Position numbers and translations under genes: made by a program | The notes under the pieces: model-generated | Database searches by the model: none | Told to the model about the DNA's origin: nothing | What the model saw: the letters and a program-made list of their open reading frames with translations, nothing else | NCBI GenBank assembly: GCA_019240115.1 | Contig: JAFAYV010000037.1 | Span: forward strand, 1-64,000 | Direction of reading: 5' to 3' | DNA from: Solirubrobacterales bacterium | GTDB lineage: Bacteria > Actinomycetota > Thermoleophilia > Solirubrobacterales > Solirubrobacteraceae | DNA length: 64,000 bases | In this document: one piece after another, positions 1 through 7,235 of the stretch | How the letters are laid out: the number at the start of each line of letters is the position of its first letter | Position numbering within the stretch: position 1 is the first letter of the stretch

Positions 1-37
1 CGCTGCTCGCTCAGGCCGCGACCACAGGAGCTGAGAG

Positions 38-205
38 ATGAGACGCCGGCGTGTGGCCTCTGTGAGACCTACCGTTGCAGATCAGCTCGCTGAAACAGAA
101 TCAAGAACCCTTGAAACCCTGTCTCCGTGGAACCCGGTCCGGCTCAACTGGTGGGGACAAACTTCCGGGGTGCGGCGCGCGAAACTCCGGGGTGATCCCC
201 GGTGA
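38..205 (+). CDS. Short hypothetical ORF at window edge (55 aa)
   Basis: A 55-codon frame too short for the ORF track starts at an ATG preceded by AGGAG at a suitable distance. I do not recognise the product; it ends TSGVRRAKLRGDPR. The last part lies in the duplicated segment described next, and the second copy of that segment keeps the same reading frame (TSGVRRPKLRGDPR then stop), so it may be the tail of a lost mobile-element gene rather than a gene in its own right. Coding status is weak. Confidence 0.2.
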   Translation: MRRRRVASVRPTVADQLAETESRTLETLSPWNPVRLNWWGQTSGVRRAKLRGDPR

Positions 206-459
206 CTTTCGCGCGGTATCCCGCGAGGCTCTGATCATGAGCGCTGCTCGACGACGCGCGAGATGCAAGCGATGACGACGCCCCACATGGTGCGCGCGCA
301 GCTCGAGCTCAGCCCGGCAGAGGACACGATCCGTGGACGGCTTGCGATCGAGGGCGCCCCGCCGAGCGATTTCTACGGCTGGATCGAGCTGATCAATGTT
401 CTCGACCGCGCCGTGAATGCGCTTGGAGCGCAACCCGGGCGGGTCCCGGAAGCCGAAAC
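158..459. repeat. Segmental duplication, copy 1 (~300 bp)
   Basis: This stretch is highly similar to 2601-2901, with only scattered substitutions. It holds two direct ACTCCGGGGTG-like motifs, a perfect inverted repeat CCGGGG-TGAT-CCCCGG, the sequence GAGGCTCTGATCATG, and a small ORF. The two copies are direct repeats that bracket the secreted-protein gene at 493-2559. It looks like a duplicated leader plus small gene, each followed by a secreted-protein start. Confidence 0.85.
186..201. promoter_or_regulatory. Inverted repeat CCGGGG-N4-CCCCGG (copy 1)
   Basis: The sequence CCGGGGTGATCCCCGG is a perfect 6-bp-arm inverted repeat about 70 bases before the small ORF. It recurs unchanged at the same place in the second copy of the duplication, so it is a candidate operator. 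The neighbouring LuxR-type regulator is a possible partner, by inference only. Confidence 0.4.
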
Positions 460-496
460 GATCGTCACAGATGCAGACACGGGGAGCAGAGAATGA
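263..496 (+). CDS. Small conserved-in-window protein, paralogue 1 (77 aa)
   Basis: I do not recognise this family. The protein is small and acidic with a core RGRLAIEG...DFYGWIELINVL that is almost identical in the paralogue at 2706-2903, which argues that it is a real product. The start could be the ATG at 263 or the one three codons later. Its stop overlaps the next start as ATGA at 493, so translation is probably coupled to the secreted seven-repeat protein. No signal peptide or membrane segment is visible. It might be a chaperone or accessory factor for the gene that follows, but nothing in the sequence shows this. Confidence 0.55.
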   Translation: MQAMTTPHMVRAQLELSPAEDTIRGRLAIEGAPPSDFYGWIELINVLDRAVNALGAQPGRVPEAETIVTDADTGSRE

Positions 497-2559
497 AACC
501 GACGCACCTGGATCTACGCCACCGCGCCGTCGCGACGGTCGCACCCTTGATCGGCGCGCTGGCGCTGGCCGGCGGCGCGTATGGAGCGTTCGTCGGCCTG
601 CCGGCCAGCCGCCAGCAGGTCAACAACGACCCGCCGACGATCAACCCCGGCCAGAACGCGAACCTCTCCGATCTGACTGCCGGGTCGTTGACCGGGGCGG
701 CCAGAGTGCCGTGGGCGGCATTTGCGCAAGACCAGAACGGCGCCGATGCCCAGATCGTCGTCCGGGCGTTCAAGGCCCGCCAGTGGCACACCGAGGGGTT
801 CCCGGTGTCGCTGAACGTCGACGCCTCGCAGAACGCGGCCGCGCCTTCGATCGACTTCACCGGACCCAACCGGACGGTGCCATGGGTGGGATGGGCCGAG
901 CCCAGCAGCGCGCTGAACGGGGTGACCCAGATCTTCGCCAGCCGATTCTTGGCTAAGCCGTCGGCGCGGGGCGGTGGTGCGTGGGTTCACGAGGGCGAAG
1001 AGGTCAGCGCCACGACCCCCGTTCCGTCGCTGAACATCAACCTCAATCGCGATGCCGCTGACCCGTCGCTGATCGGCGGGACGACGACCGCGGGCGCCAA
1101 CCCGGCGCCGTGGCTGACCTGGCAGGAGGCCGACAACGGCGTCCAGTCGGCGCCGACGGGCGATCCGACGAAGCCCAACGTGGCCGGCGACTCGCGCTTT
1201 CAGATCTTCGTCTCCCACGCGGTCCCGGCGACCGGCGGGGTGTGCCCGGCCGCCACCAAGCCCGCGCGTGGTAACAGCGTGGGGGAATTTTGCTTTCAGC
1301 AGGTTGGGATCGACCGCCTGTTCGGACCGCCGGCCCTTCACATCGGTCCGGTACCGCCGGGCGACCCGTCGCTGAACGTCGATCCCTCGCGGGACGGGAT
1401 CCAGGGCGACATCGCGTTTACCGGCGCCCACGACACGGTGCCATGGGTGGTGTGGTATGAGAACTCCGACAACGGCACCACGACCGACGGGCTGCTGAAC
1501 GCCGACATGGTCTTCGCCGCCCGCGCGATCGCTGACCCGGCCGGCGACGGGGGCTTTCATTGGCAGGTGGTGGGGCTGGGGACCGCCGGTAAGACCGCCA
1601 CAGACGATGTGCTTGACGCCGGCCAGTCGGGCCACGGCCAGTTTGGGGAGTGCGCGCAAAGCCAGGCCAACGAGCAGGCGTGCTCGCTTGACGCCCACGC
1701 CGCGGCCGGGCTGAGCGACGGCAACGGCGCCGAGAACCCCCAGGTCACCGCCGGCACGCTGGTGGCGGGCAAGCCGACGACGCCGTGGATCACCTGGGAT
1801 GAGAGCTCGACCAACGGCGGGCTGCACAGCGTGTTCGTCGCGCGGCTGGATCCCGCCGGCGATCACTTCGACCTGCTCAACGGCGGTCAGCCGATCTCCA
1901 AGCCGGGGTTTGATAACACGCGCCCTGACATTGCGTTTGCCGGCAACACCCCGTACGTGTCCTGGCATCAGACCGAGGCCTCGGGCAAGACGGTTACGCT
2001 GGTCGGGCACTTCGAGGGCAATCCCGCGGATCCGGCGTTCCACATCGACACGGGCGCGATCCCGACGACCCCGCAGGGCACCTCGGACGACGACACGACC
2101 GACGTGCGCTCCCCGGTCGCCTCGACCTGCCCTGCTGACCCGTTCACCGCCGACGGCTCGGCGTGCACCGGCGGCGCTATCGGAACCCCGTTCTTCGCGT
2201 TCACCGACAATGCGAGCGGACCGCAGCGGCTGTTCGCCCAGGGCTACACGCCCGGACGGGTGAGTACGGGCGGCGCAACGGCCGTGCAGCGGCAGACCGC
2301 GATCGTCCATGCGACGGTCCGCCACGAGGACGCCCGGGCGCTGGTGTACTTCGACTACGGCACCACCACCGCCCTGGGCCACCGCACCAAGCCACGCCTG
2401 ATCCAGCCCGCGGCAAACGCGACCATCGCGTTCTCGGCCGTGCTGTCCGGGCTGCCCGCCGGCCGCAGGATCCACTACCGCGCCGTCGCCCAAACCGACT
2501 TCGGCGTCGTCGACGGACGGGATCGGACCCTGACCACCCGCCACCACCGCCGGCGATGA
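493..2559 (+). CDS. Secreted seven-repeat (propeller-like) protein with Fn3-like tail
   Basis: The 688-residue product starts with a basic stretch and a hydrophobic segment (TVAPLIGALALAGGAYGAF) that reads as a signal peptide or membrane anchor. The body holds seven spaced repeats built on a PW..W core followed by a IF..R-type strand: VPWAAF, VPWVGW, APWLTW, VPWVVW, TPWITW, TPYVSW and TPFFAF. Seven such units suggest a seven-bladed beta-propeller; the fold is inference. The last ~85 residues (FDYGTTTALG...YRAVAQTDFG) resemble the Fn3-like domains common at the ends of secreted proteins in this group. No catalytic motif is seen. It overlaps the preceding small ORF by ATGA and lies between the two copies of the 300-bp duplication. 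Confidence 0.75.
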   Translation: MKPTHLDLRHRAVATVAPLIGALALAGGAYGAFVGLPASRQQVNNDPPTINPGQNANLSDLTAGSLTGAARVPWAAFAQDQNGADAQIVVRAFKARQWHTEGFPVSLNVDASQNAAAPSIDFTGPNRTVPWVGWAEPSSALNGVTQIFASRFLAKPSARGGGAWVHEGEEVSATTPVPSLNINLNRDAADPSLIGGTTTAGANPAPWLTWQEADNGVQSAPTGDPTKPNVAGDSRFQIFVSHAVPATGGVCPAATKPARGNSVGEFCFQQVGIDRLFGPPALHIGPVPPGDPSLNVDPSRDGIQGDIAFTGAHDTVPWVVWYENSDNGTTTDGLLNADMVFAARAIADPAGDGGFHWQVVGLGTAGKTATDDVLDAGQSGHGQFGECAQSQANEQACSLDAHAAAGLSDGNGAENPQVTAGTLVAGKPTTPWITWDESSTNGGLHSVFVARLDPAGDHFDLLNGGQPISKPGFDNTRPDIAFAGNTPYVSWHQTEASGKTVTLVGHFEGNPADPAFHIDTGAIPTTPQGTSDDDTTDVRSPVASTCPADPFTADGSACTGGAIGTPFFAFTDNASGPQRLFAQGYTPGRVSTGGATAVQRQTAIVHATVRHEDARALVYFDYGTTTALGHRTKPRLIQPAANATIAFSAVLSGLPAGRRIHYRAVAQTDFGVVDGRDRTLTTRHHRRR

Positions 2560-2600
2560 CCGCGTCACCGAGCCACGTGCGCGCGGCTGACCCGCCCCGA

Positions 2601-2901
2601 CAAACCTCCGGGGTGCGGCGGCCAAAACTCCGGGGTGATCCCCGGTGACATTCGCGCTGCGTCCAGCGAGGCTCTGATCATGCGCATTCCTCAATTACGC
2701 GCGAGATGCAAGCGATGACGACGCCCGGCATGGTGCGCGCGCAGCTCGAGCTCAGCCCGGCAGAGGACACGATCCGTGGACGGCTTGCGATCGAGGGCGC
2801 GCAGTCGAGCGATTTCTACGGCTGGATCGAGCTGATCAATGTGCTCAACAGGGCCGTGAATGCGCTTGGAGCGCAACCCGACCGGTTTCAGGAAGCCGAA
2901 T
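2601..2901. repeat. Segmental duplication, copy 2 (~300 bp)
   Basis: Second copy of the segment at 158-459, in the same orientation. It keeps the two CTCCGGGGTG motifs, the CCGGGGTGATCCCCGG inverted repeat and the small ORF. The stretch just before the ORF (between TGATCATG and GCGAGATG) is the most diverged part. Confidence 0.85.
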
Positions 2902-2903
2902 GA
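2706..2903 (+). CDS. Small conserved-in-window protein, paralogue 2 (65 aa)
   Basis: Near-identical paralogue of the ORF at 263-496; it differs mainly by GAQSSD for GAPPSD and LNRAVN for LDRAVN, and stops earlier after QEAE. It ends 22 bases before an ATG at 2926 that opens a twin-arginine-like signal sequence. The arrangement small ORF then exported protein is therefore the same as at copy 1, although here the exported gene appears truncated. Function unknown. Confidence 0.5.
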   Translation: MQAMTTPGMVRAQLELSPAEDTIRGRLAIEGAQSSDFYGWIELINVLNRAVNALGAQPDRFQEAE

Positions 2904-2925
2904 GTGAGGTCGCTGGAGGTCTGTC

Positions 2926-3090
2926 ATGAGCAGCCGCAGGAGTCCAGCGCGCCGAGAGTTGTTAAAGGGGTTCGGGGCTGCCGGGGCCGGGTCGTCCGCC
3001 GGATCGATTGGCGCGTCCGCAGCCGCGGTCCGCACAGCCGTGGCCGCGCCTTCACCAGCGTCGTCGAGAAGCTGCGCGAGGGTTGACGGT
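2926..3090 (+). pseudogene. Truncated start of a Tat-exported protein, fused in frame to the regulator
   Basis: The 1077-aa frame opens with SRRSPARRELLKGFGAAGAG, a good match to a twin-arginine signal (RR.LLKG then a hydrophobic Ala/Gly stretch). The following ~60 residues are low-complexity and look out of frame (Arg/Ser/Pro rich), and nothing resembling an exported domain follows. A cytoplasmic LuxR regulator should not carry such a signal, so I treat this as the leftover 5' end of a secreted-protein gene whose body was lost. The exact breakpoint is not visible. Confidence 0.4.
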
Positions 3091-3201
3091 CAGAGCCCGG
3101 ACCTGCGGCCGCTTCGCGAGGCGGGCGACGAGCACGTCCGCCACGCCCGCGCCGGGCAGACGTGTGGCCTGGCGCCGCCGACATACGTCGCATCGAGACC
3201 G

Positions 3202-6159
3202 ATGCCTGCTGCGAGCCACCCGGACGAAGGGTATGCCTGGCAAGACGATCCTTCCGGCTCGGCGGCGGACAACGACGTCTCGTCCGCGGTCACGCTGCGC
3301 GCCAGCGAACTGGTGCAGCGGCGAGGCGAGCTCGCTGCCGTCGAATTGGCCGTGGAGCGTGCCGAATTCGGGCGGGGCGGGCTGGTGCTGCTGTTCGGGG
3401 TGGCGGGAACCGGGCGCTCGAGCCTGATGGCGGCGGGCGTGGAGGCTGCGCGTGCCCGAGGCTTCACGGTTCTCTGTGCTCGCGGGAGCATGCTCGAGCG
3501 GGACTACGCGTTCGGCGTCGCGCGGCAACTGCTCGGAGGGGCGATCGCTGGGCTGCCACAAGCCACACGGCGCTCGCTGTTCGAGGGCGCCGCGGCCGGC
3601 GCTCGCGAGCCGCTGGGATTCACGAGCGGTCCCAAGACGTCCCATGCGGAATACGCCCAGATCGAAGCGTTGCATTCTGTCGTCGAGCGGTTGGCGGCCG
3701 AGATGCCGCTGATGGTCGCGGTGGATGACCTGCAGTGGTGCGATCGGCTGACACTGGACTTTCTCTGCTACCTCGGACATCGCGCCACCGAGCTTCCGAT
3801 CGTGATCGTCGGGGCATGGCGTCCTGGCGAGCCGCGGGCGCGTGCGGGGCGGCTGCAGGCGCTCGCCGGCGACCGCGACACCCTGTTCCTCACACTCCGG
3901 GCGCTGGACACCTCCGGTGTCACAGAGCTCTTGGAGCGCGAGTGCCCAGGAGGCGCGGACCGCGAGGTCGTCGATGCATGCTTCCAGCGCACCGGCGGTC
4001 TGCCCTTGCTGATCGTGGAGCTCATTCGGGCGGCTTCGACGCCGACCGCGGATCTGCTCAGACACATGCGTTCGGTGGTCCCCGAGACCGTGCGCCGGTA
4101 TGTCATTGCGTTCCTTGCCAGTCAGCCGAGTAGGAGCCGGGTGTTGGCCGAGGCGATCGCCGTACTCGGTGCCGAGGTGCCGCTGGGGCGAGCGAGCGAA
4201 GTGGCCGATCTCGCTCGCGGTGAGGCGCAGATCGCTGCCGACGCACTCGTTCGATGTGGGCTGCTCAGCCACAGTGCGGGGCTCTCCTACGTTGCCCCGC
4301 TGCTGAGGGATGCGGTGTACGGAGCAATCAGCCCGCTCGCCCGCGCGGAACTCCACGCAGCCGCCGCTCGGATCCTGGCGGCGGCCGGCGAGGAGCTGAG
4401 CGCAGCCGGGCACCTGCTGCACGCCGAGCCCGAGGGGGCCGCGGAGGTCGCCGAGTTGCTGCGCGCGGCCGGACAGCGTGCACTCAAGGGAGGCGACCTG
4501 TTCGCCGCCGGTCGCTATCTACGGCGTGCACTCGCTGAGCTGGACGGCGACGTGTCGGGCGGCGCCGCACTTGCGCAGCTCGGTTACGTCGAGCTCGAGC
4601 TGGGTCGGCCGCACGACGCCTTGGAGGCACTGATGGCCGCGACGATGCTCGCGACCGATCCGGTGGAGCGAGCGGCGCGCTCGATGCTGGCGGCCGATGC
4701 GGCCGACGTCGCACGCGGACTGCCGGAGGCGCTCTCGGTGCTCGAAGCGGCGCAACGCGATGGCACCGAAGTGGTTGGTGAGCTGGCTCGCGCGTTGCAG
4801 GCGAAGGCGGACATCCTGCAGCTTTGCCGGGACGCCGAGGGCTGCCGCGTGGGCGCGCGGGGCTGCGATGCGGACGCAGACCGGTCGGCCGTGAGAGCGC
4901 TGGATACCTCCGGGATGAGTTGCGCGGAACTATCGGTTGTGGCCTCGATGGCAGTCCTCGACGTTCGCGACAGCGCTTCCTCGATCGCCGAGCGATGTGG
5001 CGCCGCTCTGGCAGGGTACTCGCCACTCGACGACGCTCAGGGCTTGGCGCCGTTCTATCTCATGTGCAGGTCGGCTCTGCTGAGCGGGGCTCCGGACGAC
5101 GTCGACGCGGCGGTGGAGCGGTTGCGATCGCTGTCCGAGGCTCGCTCTGCGGGCGTGGAGTGCGTCTGCGCCGCGCTGTCGTTACAGCGAGCGGTGAGCC
5201 GCGGCGACCTGCCGCTGGCGGACTCCTGCCGTGCCGGAGCGGTCAGGGCGGTCGCCGCGCGGCTCGCGACAGCCCTGTGGTTCCGGATTCGACGGGAGAC
5301 GCTGGTGGCGAGCGCGGTGATCCACCTGGAGCTCGACCGGATCGACGAGGCGTGGGACGCGCTGCGGCAATGCTGCGGCGAGGAGGAGCCAAGCGCCTGC
5401 GGCGACGTCACCGTGTTCTCCCTGTGGCTGATGCTGTTGGTCACAGAGGGCCGCGGGGCGGAAGCGCTGACCGCGCTCGCGGAGGCGGCGCGATCGCGGC
5501 CGGTTGGTCTGAGCGTATGCGGGCTGGCGTGGCAGCCGTGGGGCGCGCGCGCCTACGCCCAGGCCGGGGAGTCAGATCTGGCCGTGAGCTTGGCGGACGA
5601 GCACCTGGATCGAATGCGTGACTGGGGGGCGTTGCCGGCTCATGCCGGCGCGCTGCTCACCCGCGCCATGGTGGACCGCGACGCCGATCACGCGCGGGCG
5701 CTGATGGGGGATGCCATCGAGCTGCTCGGCCGCTGCGAGTCCCCGCTCGAACGGGCGCGTATCCGCGTCGAACTGGGATCACTGCTTCGCCGCGCCGGGC
5801 AGCGGAAGGCTGCGCGTGCGCAGCTCACGCTCGGCGCCGACCAAGCACATCACTGCGGCGCCATTGCGGTCGCTGCTCGGGCACGCTCCGAGCTGCTCAT
5901 GATCGGAGCGCGCCCGCGTCGGGGCGCCTTCAGCGGAGTCGATGCGCTGACCGCCGGCGAGCGACGCGTGGCGGAGCTGGCCGCCGATGGGCTGACCAAC
6001 CGGCAGATCGCGAACACGCTCACGGTGAGCATCAAGACGGTCTCCAGCCAGCTGACGGCGGTCTACCGCAAGCTGGACATCCACAGTCGTGCGGCGCTGG
6101 CCGTGGCCCTGTGCGCCGACGGATGTGACGATATCCCTCCGGACGAGGCGCGCTTCTGA
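3202..6159 (+). CDS. LuxR-family large ATP-binding transcriptional regulator (LAL type)
   Basis: From the ATG at 3202 the product has 985 residues, the usual size of LAL regulators. An N-terminal AAA-type ATPase region has a Walker A-like GVAGTGRSS near residue 66, where the usual Lys is Arg, and a Walker B VAVDDLQW near residue 170. A long helical TPR-like middle follows. The last ~60 residues are a LuxR helix-turn-helix (LTAGERRVAELAADGLTNRQ, then VSIKTVSSQL). Such proteins activate nearby operons in response to a ligand or partner. The stop overlaps the next start (TGATG), so it is the first gene of the transporter-cyclase operon and the best candidate to control it. The track start at 2926 would add a Tat-like leader, which I reject as the natural N-terminus. 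Confidence 0.85.
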   Translation: MPAASHPDEGYAWQDDPSGSAADNDVSSAVTLRASELVQRRGELAAVELAVERAEFGRGGLVLLFGVAGTGRSSLMAAGVEAARARGFTVLCARGSMLERDYAFGVARQLLGGAIAGLPQATRRSLFEGAAAGAREPLGFTSGPKTSHAEYAQIEALHSVVERLAAEMPLMVAVDDLQWCDRLTLDFLCYLGHRATELPIVIVGAWRPGEPRARAGRLQALAGDRDTLFLTLRALDTSGVTELLERECPGGADREVVDACFQRTGGLPLLIVELIRAASTPTADLLRHMRSVVPETVRRYVIAFLASQPSRSRVLAEAIAVLGAEVPLGRASEVADLARGEAQIAADALVRCGLLSHSAGLSYVAPLLRDAVYGAISPLARAELHAAAARILAAAGEELSAAGHLLHAEPEGAAEVAELLRAAGQRALKGGDLFAAGRYLRRALAELDGDVSGGAALAQLGYVELELGRPHDALEALMAATMLATDPVERAARSMLAADAADVARGLPEALSVLEAAQRDGTEVVGELARALQAKADILQLCRDAEGCRVGARGCDADADRSAVRALDTSGMSCAELSVVASMAVLDVRDSASSIAERCGAALAGYSPLDDAQGLAPFYLMCRSALLSGAPDDVDAAVERLRSLSEARSAGVECVCAALSLQRAVSRGDLPLADSCRAGAVRAVAARLATALWFRIRRETLVASAVIHLELDRIDEAWDALRQCCGEEEPSACGDVTVFSLWLMLLVTEGRGAEALTALAEAARSRPVGLSVCGLAWQPWGARAYAQAGESDLAVSLADEHLDRMRDWGALPAHAGALLTRAMVDRDADHARALMGDAIELLGRCESPLERARIRVELGSLLRRAGQRKAARAQLTLGADQAHHCGAIAVAARARSELLMIGARPRRGAFSGVDALTAGERRVAELAADGLTNRQIANTLTVSIKTVSSQLTAVYRKLDIHSRAALAVALCADGCDDIPPDEARF

Positions 6160-7235
6160 TGGCCGCGACCGAGGCCGCGCTCGATCGTGCGCGCGCGTTG
6201 ATGGACGCGAACATCCTCGATGTGGGGGGTCGTGCCTGGACCGGTCGTGACCTCGTGACCGCGGGCACGCTGACGGGGCAGTGGCCCGCGATGGAGCGGG
6301 ACCTGGAGGCCGGCGTGGTCGCGCTCGACCACTGGCAACCGTCAGCCGACGCAGTCCGGGCGGCCGTCCGTGATTTTCGCTACGAGCGGCGACTGGTCAG
6401 CGCCGAGGAGTACGCCGGCTGGCTGGCATCGCGCGACCTGAGGGCCGCCGACGTCCGCGCAGTGGTCAGCCGCCGGCTGGCACGCCAGCGGGGCGCAGCG
6501 ACGGTGGTCGACCGGGATCGGCGGGACACCGACCAAGCTGGTGCTCGCACGCGGCCCGAGCTGGTCGCTGAGCTGGCCGCCGAGGCGATCTGCTCGGGAA
6601 CGCTGGCGCGATCCGGCCAATGGCTGATCGATCGGCTCCTGTGTCACGCCGAGGCGCCCGGCCAGGATGTTTCGAGGCGCGCCGTCGATCAGCTCCTCGC
6701 GGACGAGGGTGCGCTTCTCGCAGCGAACCTTGCCTTCCAGCTGGAGGCGGATCGGCGTCGTCGCGCGGAGCTGTTCGTGGCCGCCGATATCGCCTACCAA
6801 GCCCACGTTCGTGATCTGTGCTCCGATCGGGCGATCGAGAGCTGTCTGCGGCGGCATGCGCTTGACTGGATTCGTTTTGAACTGGACGAGCTGAGTTGCG
6901 CCACGCCGGGGGCGGCCGCCGAGGCGGCGGAGCTGCTGCGCGAAGGTGCCGCGACCGCTCGCGTCGGCGAGCTGGCGGGGGTCCCCGTCGTCGGGCGCGA
7001 CCTGTACCTGGAGGATGCGCCCGCGGCGATCCAGGGATCGCTTGGCGCCGCGACAGCGGGCGCCATCGTCGGACCGGCCGAGATCGACGGATGGCACCGC
7101 GTGTGGCAGGTCAAGACCCGTCGGGCGGCGAGTGCCACAGATCCTGACAACCAAGCACGGGCAGCCGCGGAGATCGTGGCCGATCAGATGGCGCGCAGAC
7201 GCGCCGGAAAGGTTCGTTGGCATGACCATCACTGA
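6159..7235 (+). CDS. Parvulin-like (SurA/PpiC-related) protein of a peptide-export operon
   Basis: The 358-residue product has no signal peptide. Its last third contains a segment GAIVGPAEIDGWHRVWQV that matches the typical end of a PpiC/parvulin domain (G.IGP....GWH...V). The preceding ~250 residues are helical and resemble the SurA-type N-terminal part. Parvulin-like proteins are often encoded beside C39-peptidase exporters with cyclic-nucleotide domains (HetC-like) and are thought to chaperone or isomerise the exported peptide. Here it starts inside the stop of the regulator (TGATG) and its end overlaps the exporter start by 14 bases, so all three are translated together. Whether it keeps isomerase activity cannot be judged. 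Confidence 0.7.
   Translation: MAATEAALDRARALMDANILDVGGRAWTGRDLVTAGTLTGQWPAMERDLEAGVVALDHWQPSADAVRAAVRDFRYERRLVSAEEYAGWLASRDLRAADVRAVVSRRLARQRGAATVVDRDRRDTDQAGARTRPELVAELAAEAICSGTLARSGQWLIDRLLCHAEAPGQDVSRRAVDQLLADEGALLAANLAFQLEADRRRRAELFVAADIAYQAHVRDLCSDRAIESCLRRHALDWIRFELDELSCATPGAAAEAAELLREGAATARVGELAGVPVVGRDLYLEDAPAAIQGSLGAATAGAIVGPAEIDGWHRVWQVKTRRAASATDPDNQARAAAEIVADQMARRRAGKVRWHDHH

Noticed and set aside
514-2694. 726-aa minus-strand frame
   Set aside because: Shadow of the secreted propeller-like gene; the plus strand has the signal peptide, repeats and a coupled start.
3090-3491. Antisense LDATYVGG, possible transposase end near 3,180
   Set aside because: A six-residue resemblance is not enough; the plus strand is a better explanation as the regulator gene.
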